This document shows, piece by piece, positions 37,469-45,721 of a DNA stretch of 64,000 nt. Numbering within the stretch: the first letter of the stretch is position 1; every line of letters begins with the position of its first letter. The translations under genes and the position numbers were made by a program. The DNA comes from Rhizobium sp. TH2 (GTDB lineage Bacteria; Pseudomonadota; Alphaproteobacteria; Rhizobiales; Rhizobiaceae): the NCBI RefSeq assembly GCF_024707525.1, contig NZ_CP062231.1, positions 1,054,001 to 1,118,000 on the forward strand, read 5' to 3'. Under the pieces are notes generated by a model that was not told where the DNA came from, did no database searches, and worked only from the letters and a program-made list of their open reading frames with translations.

Positions 37469-37695
37469 GATGTCCCCCAGAAACAATCCTGGGTAGAACG
37501 CTTCATCAATGTGGCAAGAAGCTTACCCAGGTAAGATTATGCCAATATATATATCTGAAGTATTTGCGGAAAATTAATATTACAAGTTGCAATTATAGGT
37601 GGAGTTTAGACGCAGGGAGCTTTGCTAAAATTGAATATTGTCTAGTTCTTCGGGGCTTTGATGATGATTTGCTTGCAACGGCGTCAAAAGATCAT

Positions 37696-37718
37696 GCGTA
37701 TGAATAATATTCATGCGC
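37696..37718. repeat. 23-bp near-palindrome between xseB and chemoreceptor gene
   Basis: GCGTATGAAT and ATTCATGCGC (9 of 10 complementary positions) flank AAT. It sits 228 bp upstream of the chemoreceptor start and 39 bp past the xseB stop. It could be an operator or the end of the xseB transcript; a TCTTTTG tract on the minus strand begins about ten bases later. Confidence 0.35.
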
Positions 37719-37756
37719 GGTCCGGTGCCCTTAAATCTCGCGTCGCATATGATTCG

Positions 37757-38011
37757 TCACTCGCGATCGAGAGGCTCGGTGCCTACGGCTTTGCCACCGC
37801 GATCGACGCGGATCTTCTCGATTCGTGTTTCGGCGGCATTGAGCAAAGTTTCGCAATGCTTCTTCAGCGCCTCGCCGCGTTCGTAGATCTCGATCGACTG
37901 GTCGAGTGCCACGTCGCCGCCTTCGAGCCGCGCGACGATGCTTTCCAGTTCCTTGACGGCCTGCTCGAAGGAAAGTGCGCTCACATCGATCTTTTCAGCA
38001 CTCGTATTCAT
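37757..38011 (-). CDS. xseB: Exodeoxyribonuclease VII small subunit
   Basis: XseB pairs with XseA to degrade single-stranded DNA. The 84-aa product carries the whole family core: [48 protein letters not shown] 38011 has an AGGG site 5 nt upstream, whereas GTG 38017 has none, so the shorter start is used; it lies 2 nt after the upstream deacetylase stop. In many bacteria xseB sits beside dxs; here the 31.5-37.5 kb accessory block lies between them. Confidence 0.95.
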   Translation of the reverse strand: MNTSAEKIDVSALSFEQAVKELESIVARLEGGDVALDQSIEIYERGEALKKHCETLLNAAETRIEKIRVDRGGKAVGTEPLDRE

Positions 38012-38013
38012 CG

Positions 38014-38940
38014 TCACCCTTTCATCAGCCGGCAGATATGCAGGCCCGCCGATTCGGCCAACCCCTCCAGATCATAGCCGCCCTCCAGCACGCTGACGAC
38101 CCGGTTGCCGGCATATTTGCCCGCGATGTCCATCAGCTGTCCGGTTATCCAGTCGAAGTCCTCGCCAACCAGGTTGATCTGCGCCAGCGGATCCCGGTAA
38201 TGCGCATCGAAGCCCGCCGATATGATCACGAGATCGGGCCGGAAATTGTGCAGCGCCGGCAGGATGCGGCTTCGCACAGCGTCGCGGAATGCAGCGCTGT
38301 CGTCATTCGGGCTGAGCGGTGCATTGACGATATTGCCGGCGCCGGTCTCGTGTCTGGAGCCTGTGCCGGGATAAAGTGGCATCTGGTGCGTCGAGCAGTA
38401 AAGCACGCTTGGATCGGCCCAGAAGATATCCTGCGTGCCGTTGCCGTGATGGACGTCGAAGTCGATGATCGCCACCCGCTCGGCGCCGTGCGCCTTCTGC
38501 GCATGGCGCGCCGCGATCGCCACATTGTTGAACAGGCAAAAGCCCATCACCTTGTCGTGCTCGGCATGGTGGCCCGGCGGACGGCTTGCGACGAACACGT
38601 TGTCGGCTTTGCCCGCGAAGACATCATCGACGCCGGCCATGGCTCCACCGATTCCGGTCAGCGCCGCCTTCAGGCTCTCCGGGCTCGCATGCGTATCCGA
38701 CTCGATCTGGCGCACGCCCTCCTCAGGCATCGCCCGGATAACCTCGATAAGGAAGGATTCGGGATGGGCGAGCGTCACCGCATCCTCATTGGCAACAGGT
38801 GCCTCGAGCCGTTTGAGCTGTTTGAAATTCTCGTGCTCCAGCGCCGCATTCAACGCCCGCAACCGGTCGGGGCGCTCCGGATGGCCCGGCGGCACATGAT
38901 GCTCAAGGAAAACAGGATGTTCATAAAGGATGGTTGTCAT
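38014..38940 (-). CDS. Histone deacetylase-fold hydrolase (acetoin utilization/APAH type)
   Basis: The 308-aa Zn-dependent deacetylase-fold protein has [25 protein letters not shown] near residues 118-142, the metal site [17 protein letters not shown] near 155-171, [12 protein letters not shown] near 180, and [12 protein letters not shown] near 245-256. Bacterial members deacetylate polyamines or other small substrates; the target cannot be inferred. Its stop lies directly before xseB, so the two are one transcript. Confidence 0.92.
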   Translation of the reverse strand: MTTILYEHPVFLEHHVPPGHPERPDRLRALNAALEHENFKQLKRLEAPVANEDAVTLAHPESFLIEVIRAMPEEGVRQIESDTHASPESLKAALTGIGGAMAGVDDVFAGKADNVFVASRPPGHHAEHDKVMGFCLFNNVAIAARHAQKAHGAERVAIIDFDVHHGNGTQDIFWADPSVLYCSTHQMPLYPGTGSRHETGAGNIVNAPLSPNDDSAAFRDAVRSRILPALHNFRPDLVIISAGFDAHYRDPLAQINLVGEDFDWITGQLMDIAGKYAGNRVVSVLEGGYDLEGLAESAGLHICRLMKG

Positions 38941-39106
38941 CGGCAGACCTTAGTGCGTAGGGCCAGTGGGGTAAATCGCGTAGATCGCTTTTCAACAATC
39001 ATCCGAAGTGGCGGGAATATTGCAGTGCGCGTCGATATTCGCGATTGCAATATGAACGGATTTTGTGACAGAAAGGTCCGAATTATCTGCGATGGGGAGT
39101 TTCCAG

Positions 39107-39691
39107 ATGGCTGAACTAGCAACAAGATCCAGCATTTCAACCCTTGAGGCGCTTGCCAGCGGCTCGCTCGCCAAAAAGGCGGCGATCGTCGTCCTCGGCA
39201 GTCTTTTCCTTGCTGCCATGTCGCAGATCACGGTCTTTTTCTATCCGGTTCCGATGACGTTGCAGACGCTTGCCGTCATGCTGATCGGCGTTACCTTCGG
39301 ATTCCGCATGGCGACAGCAACCGTGGCGCTCTACCTGGTCGAAGGCTTTGTTGGTTTCCCGGTCTTCGCCGGCTTCATGTCTGGCCCAGCCGTGTTCATC
39401 GGTGGCACCGGCGGCTATCTCTTCGGCTTCCTCGCCGCAGCCGCGCTGATGGGCTATCTTGCCGATCGCGGCGTGACCAAGGGCTGGATGGGAATGATCG
39501 CGACACTGCTTGCAGGTGAAGTCCTGATCTTCGGCCTCGGCATCGCCTATCTCGCCTACCTCTATGGTTTCGATAAGGCGCTGGAATATGGCTTCTATCC
39601 TTTCTGGATGGCTGATGTTCTGAAGCTTGCGATTGCCGCCGTCATGGCCAAGGGCGTTCTCAAGGGCGCCTCGCGCTTTGCGCAGCTCTAA
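39107..39691 (+). CDS. bioY: Biotin transporter, ECF substrate-specific component BioY
   Basis: BioY is the membrane S-component that binds biotin. The 194-aa protein has five to six hydrophobic segments and the family signature QITVFFYPVPMTLQTLAVMLIG near residues 43-64 and GFVGFPVFAG near 85, GGTGGYLFGF near 102-111. ATG 39107 has a GGGGAG site. No bioMN genes are adjacent; BioY can work alone or share the ECF module. A strong terminator begins 29 nt after its stop. Confidence 0.94.
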   Translation: MAELATRSSISTLEALASGSLAKKAAIVVLGSLFLAAMSQITVFFYPVPMTLQTLAVMLIGVTFGFRMATATVALYLVEGFVGFPVFAGFMSGPAVFIGGTGGYLFGFLAAAALMGYLADRGVTKGWMGMIATLLAGEVLIFGLGIAYLAYLYGFDKALEYGFYPFWMADVLKLAIAAVMAKGVLKGASRFAQL

Positions 39692-39719
39692 GCCCGAACC
39701 CGAATCGGACCCGACATCA

Positions 39720-39754
39720 ATGATGCCCGTGCAATTGCGCGGGCATCATTTTTT
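39720..39754 (+). terminator. Terminator after bioY, overlapping the next gene's start codons
   Basis: ATGATGCCCG (39720-39729) pairs perfectly with CGGGCATCAT (39740-39749); with T-G, G-C and C-G pairs the stem extends inward to an AATT loop, and six T follow at 39749-39754. This is a model intrinsic terminator, yet its first six bases are the two candidate ATG codons of the DUF1284 gene. Confidence 0.85.
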
Positions 39755-40208
39755 GTGCATCCTGACTTATCGCGGCTACGGCTATACGCCCGCTTTCGTC
39801 GAGAACATGTCGTCGATCGTGGCGGGCATCGAGCGTGGCAGGCCGGTCCGGCTCGTGGATGGACCGGATGACATCTGCAACGGCCTGACGCCCGCCGACC
39901 GGCTTGACTGCAACCACGATTGCGGCAAGGCCGAGACAAGGGATATCGACGCGCTTGCCGTCGCGGCTGTCAAGGAACTGCTCCCGGCGGATGTTGGCCA
40001 GGCGATGACGCTGGATGCAGCGACTATCTCGACGCTGCGCAGGCATTTTGCCACCCACTCGATCCGCGATGCCTGTCGCCGGTGTTCGTGGGCGGAATTC
40101 TGCACCACCATTGCGGCTGAAGATTTTCGCGATACGAAGCTTTTCAGCCCTTCCGTTCCGTCGCCAGGCCGCGAAAAGCGTCTCGTCAGGAACGGTCACG
40201 ATATTTGA
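39723..40208 (+). CDS. DUF1284-domain protein
   Basis: The 161-aa protein begins with the DUF1284 hallmark LRGHHFLCILTYRGYGY and has conserved cysteines near residues 51, 64, 68, 112, 115 and 121 (CNHDC and CRRCSWAEFC), suggesting a metal or Fe-S site. The function is unknown. The start is ATG 39720 or 39723; no ribosome site is seen, and both codons lie inside the bioY terminator stem. The only other start in frame (39627) is within bioY. Transcripts from bioY must therefore read through the terminator, or translation begins in some coupled way. Confidence 0.8.
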   Translation: MPVQLRGHHFLCILTYRGYGYTPAFVENMSSIVAGIERGRPVRLVDGPDDICNGLTPADRLDCNHDCGKAETRDIDALAVAAVKELLPADVGQAMTLDAATISTLRRHFATHSIRDACRRCSWAEFCTTIAAEDFRDTKLFSPSVPSPGREKRLVRNGHDI

Positions 40209-40277
40209 CGCTTGTTTCTGGAAAGCCGCGTTGATTTCCGCTAGGATTGCGTCGTTGTTTCACCGGGGGTGGTTCGC

Positions 40278-41591
40278 ATGCGCCATAGCGATCCTGAGGG
40301 CTTATACCGCGCCCTTGGAGTCATGCCGACCGCCGATCAGGAGGAGATCAAGAACGCCTATCGGCGGCTTGCCAAGGAAACACATCCAGATACGTCTTCG
40401 GATGGATCCTCGTTCCACTTCCACAAGGTCTACAACGCCTACAAGATTCTCTCCGACATCCAGTCGCGGGAGCGCTACGACCGTCGCTTCACTAGGGATG
40501 ACGAGGATTATTCCTGGCTCGGCATCGATCCGGTCTGCTGTTCGCGCTGCGGAAGCGCGACCGCGCAACCCAGGAAGCTTTCCTTCATACGCGTCTACAG
40601 CGCCGTCTTCGCATCCTTCCGCCGCCCGGTGCAGGGCATCTATTGCCAGCGTTGCGCCCAGACGGAAGCCATCAAGTCCTCGCTGTTCACTGCCGTCTTC
40701 GGCTGGTGGGGCATTCCCCTGGCGCCCTACTTCACGCTGCGGGCGATCGCGCGCAATGCCCTTGGCGGCACGCGCGACATGGCGGCCGAGGAGCAGCTTC
40801 TGTGGCAGAACAGCCGCGCCTTCGCGGCCAAGGGCAACCGCAAGCTCAGCTATGCGCTGGCGCGCAAGCTGATCGATGCCAGCGACAGCGAGGTGGCGGA
40901 GGGCGCGCGCGAACTGGTAGAAGATATGGAAGCGCGCGGTGCCAATCCGCGCAAGATCAAGCTCAAGGATCCCTGGCGCATCAAGCCCCTGAGAGCCATG
41001 ACGCATCTGACGCTGGCGGCGATACTCCCGCTCGGTATCGGCGGCGTGGTGCTCGAAAGCCTGCAGCCGGACAATAGGCAGGAAACCCGCGAGATTGCCG
41101 CGCTGACCTATGCGGCGGTTCCGGTGGATCCCACCACCCGTGCCATTCTGCCGGACACGAAGCTGAAGCCGTCGCCGCTCTGCTGGAAGGTGCCCGAGAA
41201 TGGCGAAGTTCTCTACCGCATCAATCCACGGGTCTCGCCGGGCCATGGCATCACGCTGATCAACGACACGCCGAAAGAGGCAATCGTCAAGGTCAGGAGC
41301 GCTTTCTCTAAGCGCCTGATCGCGGCCGTCTACATGGTCGCCAATGCCAGCGCCGAATTGGGTGGCATTCCCGATGGATATTATGTCGTCCAATATGCGT
41401 TCGGCCAGCAACTGGCCAATGGCTGCGTGTCGTTCGTGACGACCGATGGTGCTTGGCAGTTTCCGGATACTGAAAATCTCCGCACCATCGCCACCGGGCA
41501 GGGGCCGCAGCACCTGGATTATTCGCTGTCGCTGGCACCGGAGCAAGGCGTCGCGAGCCCGGTCAAGCCGTATGCCTTCAATCTCAATTGA
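40278..41591 (+). CDS. J-domain membrane protein
   Basis: The 437-aa protein has an N-terminal J domain (about 5-70) with the HPD tripeptide in AKETHPDTSSD near 33-43. Next come two CxxC pairs (CSRCG near 91-95; CQRCAQ near 126) like a small zinc ribbon, a hydrophobic stretch near 143-160, and a probable single membrane segment near residue 240-262 (LTLAAILPLGIGGVVLESL). The C-terminal 170 residues are predicted outside or in the periplasm (VYMVANASAELGGIPDGYYVVQYAFG). J domains stimulate DnaK. GTG 40269 is an alternative start. Client or partner unknown. Confidence 0.8.
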   Translation: MRHSDPEGLYRALGVMPTADQEEIKNAYRRLAKETHPDTSSDGSSFHFHKVYNAYKILSDIQSRERYDRRFTRDDEDYSWLGIDPVCCSRCGSATAQPRKLSFIRVYSAVFASFRRPVQGIYCQRCAQTEAIKSSLFTAVFGWWGIPLAPYFTLRAIARNALGGTRDMAAEEQLLWQNSRAFAAKGNRKLSYALARKLIDASDSEVAEGARELVEDMEARGANPRKIKLKDPWRIKPLRAMTHLTLAAILPLGIGGVVLESLQPDNRQETREIAALTYAAVPVDPTTRAILPDTKLKPSPLCWKVPENGEVLYRINPRVSPGHGITLINDTPKEAIVKVRSAFSKRLIAAVYMVANASAELGGIPDGYYVVQYAFGQQLANGCVSFVTTDGAWQFPDTENLRTIATGQGPQHLDYSLSLAPEQGVASPVKPYAFNLN

Positions 41592-41600
41592 GAATTTTGG

Positions 41601-42188
41601 TCAGACCCACGCGATCTGATTATCTTCATAGCGCAGGATGCGATCCTGCGGGATGTCGAGATTGGCCGCATCCTCCCGCTCCACACCGCCGGCGAGCTTG
41701 AAGATGCAGCGGATCACGCCGCCGTGGCAGACGGCGACGGTCGGCCGTTCGAGCGCCTTCAGCCATGAGCCGACGCGCCAGGAGAGGATCTCGTAGCTCT
41801 CGGCGAGGTCGCCGGGCGGGATGAAATCCCACTTGTTGAGGTGGCGTTCGCGATAGCGATCGGGCTGGTTGATCTTGATTTCGCGCGACGTGTAGCCTTC
41901 CCAGTCGCCGAAGCAGATCTCGATCAGGCGTTCGTCGAGGCTGTAGATAGATGGGTCGAGCCCGGCGGCAGCGCGCAGCCGCTCCATGGTTTCGCGCGCC
42001 CGTCCAAGCGGGCTCGAAACGAATTCATAAACGGAGAGATCATCAACAAGCCCGGCGAGCCTGACGCCATTGCCGGTCGCCTGGGCGCGGCCGGTTTCGT
42101 TGAGGGGGATATCGCGCTGGCCCTGGAGCCGGTATTCGGCATTCCAGTCTGTCTGCCCGTGACGGATGATGAAATGTGTCACGGGCAT
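41601..42188 (-). CDS. Histidine phosphatase-family protein
   Basis: The 195-aa protein has the phosphohistidine nucleophile motif HFIIRHGQTDWN near residues 5-16, EYRLQGQRDIPLNETGRAQA, an ERLIEICFGDWEGYTSREI segment near 85-103 with the acid residue, and the second catalytic histidine in VAVCHGGVIRCIF near 151-163. The family includes phosphoglycerate mutases and broad phosphatases such as CobC/PhoE; the substrate cannot be assigned. The start is 9 nt after the fabI stop, giving an operon with it. Confidence 0.92.
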   Translation of the reverse strand: MPVTHFIIRHGQTDWNAEYRLQGQRDIPLNETGRAQATGNGVRLAGLVDDLSVYEFVSSPLGRARETMERLRAAAGLDPSIYSLDERLIEICFGDWEGYTSREIKINQPDRYRERHLNKWDFIPPGDLAESYEILSWRVGSWLKALERPTVAVCHGGVIRCIFKLAGGVEREDAANLDIPQDRILRYEDNQIAWV

Positions 42189-42197
42189 GCGAGAAAG

Positions 42198-43007
42198 CTA
42201 TTCCTTGACCACCGAAATATCGGGCGCATCGACGGCCTTCATGCCGACCACGTGATAACCGCTATCAGCATGATGCGTCTCGCCGGTGACGGCGCGCGAC
42301 AGGTCCGACAGCATGTAGAGGCCGACATCGCCCACCTCTTCGATGGTGACGGTGCGGCGCAGCGGCGCGTTATATTCGTTCCATTTGAGGATATAGCGGA
42401 AGTCGCCGATGCCGGATGCTGCGAGCGTCTTGATCGGGCCTGCGGAGATCGCATTGACACGAATATTCTTCGGTCCGAGGTCGACGGCCAGGTACTTCAC
42501 GCTCGCCTCGAGCGCGGCCTTGGCGACGCCCATGACATTGTAGTTCGGCATCACCTTCTCGGCACCGTAATAGGTCAGCGTCAGCATCGCGCCGCCGTCC
42601 GTCATCAGCTTTTCGGCGCGGCGCGCCACTGATGTGAACGAATAGACCGAGATCTGCATCGTCTTGGCGAAGTTTTCCGGGGACGTGTCGACATAGCGGC
42701 CGGTCAGTTCGTCCTTGTCGGAAAATCCGATGGCATGGACCAGGAAGTCGATCTTGCCCCAGATCTTCTCGATCTCGGCGAAAGCCGCATCGATGCTGGC
42801 CTCGTCACTGACATCGCAGTCGCCGGCCACGATGGCGCCGATCTCGGCCGCCAGCGGTTCGACGCGCTTTCTCAGCGCTTCGCCCTGATAGGTGAAGGCG
42901 ATTTCGCCACCCTGGGCATGAATGGACTTGGCGATGCCCCAGGCGATCGAGCGGTTGTTGGCAACGCCCATAATGATGCCGCGCTTGCCCGCCATCAATC
43001 CGGTCAT
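42198..43007 (-). CDS. fabI: Enoyl-[acyl-carrier-protein] reductase (NADH)
   Basis: FabI carries out the last reduction of fatty-acid elongation and is the triclosan target. The 269-aa product has GKRGIIMGVANNRSIAWGIAK near residues 8-28, the catalytic tyrosine/lysine region TYYGAEKVMPNYNVMGVAKAALE near 145-167 (Tyr-x6-Lys pattern), and AISAGPIKTLAASGIGDF near 189-206. ATG 43007 has a GGGGG site; the longer frame to 43037 is not needed. The phosphatase gene follows. Confidence 0.96.
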   Translation of the reverse strand: MTGLMAGKRGIIMGVANNRSIAWGIAKSIHAQGGEIAFTYQGEALRKRVEPLAAEIGAIVAGDCDVSDEASIDAAFAEIEKIWGKIDFLVHAIGFSDKDELTGRYVDTSPENFAKTMQISVYSFTSVARRAEKLMTDGGAMLTLTYYGAEKVMPNYNVMGVAKAALEASVKYLAVDLGPKNIRVNAISAGPIKTLAASGIGDFRYILKWNEYNAPLRRTVTIEEVGDVGLYMLSDLSRAVTGETHHADSGYHVVGMKAVDAPDISVVKE

Positions 43008-43177
43008 ATGTGCCCCCTTCAGAAACTGATAATCCATTGTCGCCTATGGCACAGGCTGCCCGGCGGTTCAAGCTGCGCTCAAATCACCAAAAGTTAGCGA
43101 TAGCAAGAATTGGTGTCCCAGAGGGTGAAATAGTTGCTTTTAAAAGGAGTTTTTCAACAGGCGGTTTCACCGAACTG

Positions 43178-44509
43178 TCACAGGAAGAGCCCTTCGCGCA
43201 AAGCGCGCATCAGGTCGATGACCTTCTGGTCGGGGTGGTCCCAGAGCATGACGCGGATCTCCACGATCAGGTCGCCGCGCATGCCGTTGCCCTTGGGCAA
43301 GCCCTTGCCGGGCACTTTGACCGTCCGGTCCGAGCCGGACCATTCGGGCACCTTGATCCTGACCGGACCATCAAGCGTCTCGACCGTCGCGTCGCAACCC
43401 AGCACCGCGTTTTCGATGTCGATGTCATGGAAGGTGCGGAGATCGTAGAAATCCGTGCGATACCATTTGTGCGGCTTGACCCGCAGCGTCGCCAGCACGT
43501 CGCCGCGCCGCATGTGGGGCAGCTTGTGGCCATAGCCATCCATGCGCACGGTCGTGCCATCCATGGCGCCATCGGGCAGGGTGATGCTGAGCAGCTTGCC
43601 GTCGGGCAGGGTGATGGCGGGATTGACGCGATTGACGAGATCCTCGATCGACACCATGGCATCGATATTGAGGTCAGGGGCCTTCTCCGGTGCCGGCACT
43701 TGGCCCGTCAGCCGCTTGACGAGATAGGAGATGAGATTGAGCGCCGGTGACGGCGCGCCTTCGGCCTGCGGATCGGACGATTCGACGTCGGGCTGGGCTT
43801 CCTCCTGTGGCGCGGCCTTCTCGGCGGGCTTGGCGGCTTCAGCTTTCGCGGAGTCTGTCCTGGCCGATTCCGCCTTTGCCGATTCGGGCTTGGCTTGTTC
43901 CGGCTTGGATGCAGCCTGCTCGGCATTGCCGGCAGGCGCTTCAGCGGACCTGTCCGCTTTCCGGCGCTCGCCGAAAATCTTGGTGAAGGCCTGCTGGGTT
44001 TCCTCGTCCATTTCGCTGCCGGCGGCGGGCTTCGCGGCTGCGGACGCCTTGCCCTCGGCCTCGGCCCTTGCACGTGCCTCCGCCGCTGCCTTGGCGCGGG
44101 CTTCCGCTTCGGCCTCCGCCCGCATGCGGGCTTCCGCCTCGACCCGTGCCTTTGCTTCCGCCTCGGCGCGGGCGCGTTCGGCCCGCTTCTCCATGAAGGT
44201 CGGTTCCTTGGCGCCGCCGGCTCTGCCCGGCGCATAGGCGCTGCTCGCACCGCCACCGAACGACGTGCGGTTCAGCATCTCGTCGTAGCGGCGGCGCTTG
44301 TCCGGGTCCTTCAGGAGATCGTAGGCGCGACCGGCTTCGGTGAAGCGGGTCTGGGCCTGGGGATCGTTGCGATTATGATCGGGATGCAGTTTTTTGGCGA
44401 CGTTGCGCCACGCAGCCTTGATTTCAAGCTGGTCCGCCGTCCGGCTGATGCCGAGAATTGCATAGGGGTCGCGCATCCGGTTGTCGCTGGCCATGGATCG
44501 GGAACTCAT
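43178..44509 (-). CDS. DnaJ/CbpA-like co-chaperone
   Basis: The 443-aa protein has a J domain (about 12-80, HPD in KKLHPDHNRND near 37-47), a long Ala/Glu/Lys-rich, charged low-complexity middle (about 95-265) that may form coiled-coil, and a CbpA/DnaJ C-terminal substrate-binding domain (about 285-440, GMRGDLIVEIRVMLWDHPDQK at the end). It lacks the zinc-finger region of DnaJ proper. The start is uncertain: ATG 44509, 44494 and 44476 are all possible. In rhizobia this gene regularly precedes fabI. Confidence 0.88.
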   Translation of the reverse strand: MSSRSMASDNRMRDPYAILGISRTADQLEIKAAWRNVAKKLHPDHNRNDPQAQTRFTEAGRAYDLLKDPDKRRRYDEMLNRTSFGGGASSAYAPGRAGGAKEPTFMEKRAERARAEAEAKARVEAEARMRAEAEAEARAKAAAEARARAEAEGKASAAAKPAAGSEMDEETQQAFTKIFGERRKADRSAEAPAGNAEQAASKPEQAKPESAKAESARTDSAKAEAAKPAEKAAPQEEAQPDVESSDPQAEGAPSPALNLISYLVKRLTGQVPAPEKAPDLNIDAMVSIEDLVNRVNPAITLPDGKLLSITLPDGAMDGTTVRMDGYGHKLPHMRRGDVLATLRVKPHKWYRTDFYDLRTFHDIDIENAVLGCDATVETLDGPVRIKVPEWSGSDRTVKVPGKGLPKGNGMRGDLIVEIRVMLWDHPDQKVIDLMRALREGLFL

Positions 44510-44583
44510 TCACCAGGTTGTCATAATTGGCTTATGTCAGACTTTCGTATCCGTTCGGTAAATGACGGTTGCGACCGTTGCTT

Positions 44584-45036
44584 TTACGTCATTTCCTTGA
44601 ATGCGATGATCTGCCAGTCTCCCGAGCCGACGAGGCAGGCCTTGCCGCCATAGTTCGAGATGCCGCGATAGGAGTGCCGCGTGGTGATGAACGTCCGGCA
44701 AACATAGGAGCCGTTGTTCTCTTCGCGGATGGAATTGATGACACCGGCGCTGCCCGTGGTCGTGTTGGCCCAGGGGATGGACACGCTCTGCGACATGCGG
44801 CTCAAGTCGGCGGAAGACACGGCGTTGCGGATCGTCGCTTCGTCGGAAACGGTATCCGCCGGCGCCTTATAGACTGCGCTGTCGACCGAATTGGTGGTAA
44901 TCTTGGTGTCGGTTTCGTCCCCGCCTAACCCCATGCAACTCGCAAGCAGCAGCGGTAAGGCCACTACCGCGGCAAATTTCACCGCAGCTGCGACAGGGGC
45001 CTTTTGGGCGCCATCCGGCTTTGATATGTGTCGCAA
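44584..45036 (-). CDS. RT0821/Lpp0805-type surface lipoprotein
   Basis: The 150-aa protein has a lipobox LLLASC near residues 28-33, then a polar segment of about 50 residues and a C-terminal domain with the conserved cysteines YVCRTFITTRHSYRGISNYGGKACLVGSGDWQII, as in the RT0821/Lpp0805 surface-antigen family. The start is uncertain: TTG 45036 has an AGG at good distance, TTG 45060 gives eight more residues. The protein is probably anchored in the outer membrane. Divergent from pdxH. Confidence 0.8.
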   Translation of the reverse strand: MRHISKPDGAQKAPVAAAVKFAAVVALPLLLASCMGLGGDETDTKITTNSVDSAVYKAPADTVSDEATIRNAVSSADLSRMSQSVSIPWANTTTGSAGVINSIREENNGSYVCRTFITTRHSYRGISNYGGKACLVGSGDWQIIAFKEMT

Positions 45037-45082
45037 GCTTGGCCTACAGAACTCGAACAAAAGATAGGGCTTCTTTCAGATC

Positions 45083-45697
45083 ATGAGCGGAAATGAGTTA
45101 ACAACCAGTGACTTCACCCAGGAAAATGAACCATTTTCTCTGTTTGGCACATGGCTGAAGGAGGCCGAATCGGCTGAGCCGAACGACCCGAACGGGCTGG
45201 CGCTCGCCACCGTCGACGCGGATGGCATGCCCAATGTCCGCATGGTGCTTCTCAAATCCTTCGATCTGGACGGATTTGTGTTCTTCACCAATTATGAGAG
45301 CAGAAAAGGCCAGGAACTGCTCGGGCAGAAGAAGGCGGCGATGGTGTTCCATTGGAAATCACTGCGCCGCCAGGTGCGTGTCCGTGGCGACATCGAGACC
45401 GTTTCCGACGCCGAAGCCGACGCTTATTTCGAAACCCGCGCCCGCGGCAGCCGCATCGGCGCCTGGGCGTCGAAACAGTCCCGCCCGCTCGAAAGCCGCT
45501 TCGCATTGGAAAAGGCGGTCGCCGAATACACGATGAAATTCGGCATCGGCCACATCCCGCGCCCCGCCCACTGGTCGGGCTTCCGGCTACGGCCGGTCTC
45601 GATCGAATTCTGGGCGGATAGGCCTTTCCGGCTGCATGACCGGGTGGAATTCGCCCGGGCAGGCGAGGGCTGGGAGAAGGTGCGGATGTATCCGTGA
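45083..45697 (+). CDS. pdxH: Pyridoxamine 5'-phosphate oxidase
   Basis: PdxH makes pyridoxal 5'-phosphate from pyridoxine or pyridoxamine phosphate with FMN and oxygen. The 204-aa protein has [43 protein letters not shown] near residues 35-76 (FMN binding RMVLLK) and QSRPLESRF near 131, plus [20 protein letters not shown] near 168-187, the C-terminal signature. Length is typical. Confidence 0.95.
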   Translation: MSGNELTTSDFTQENEPFSLFGTWLKEAESAEPNDPNGLALATVDADGMPNVRMVLLKSFDLDGFVFFTNYESRKGQELLGQKKAAMVFHWKSLRRQVRVRGDIETVSDAEADAYFETRARGSRIGAWASKQSRPLESRFALEKAVAEYTMKFGIGHIPRPAHWSGFRLRPVSIEFWADRPFRLHDRVEFARAGEGWEKVRMYP

Positions 45698-45721
45698 TCG
45701 TTTTGGCGGTTCGGTTACCCC

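Noticed and set aside
39090..39106. TTATCT sequence before bioY as a possible BioR site
   Set aside because: Only the left half of the TTATMKATAA consensus matches; the right half (GCGA) does not.
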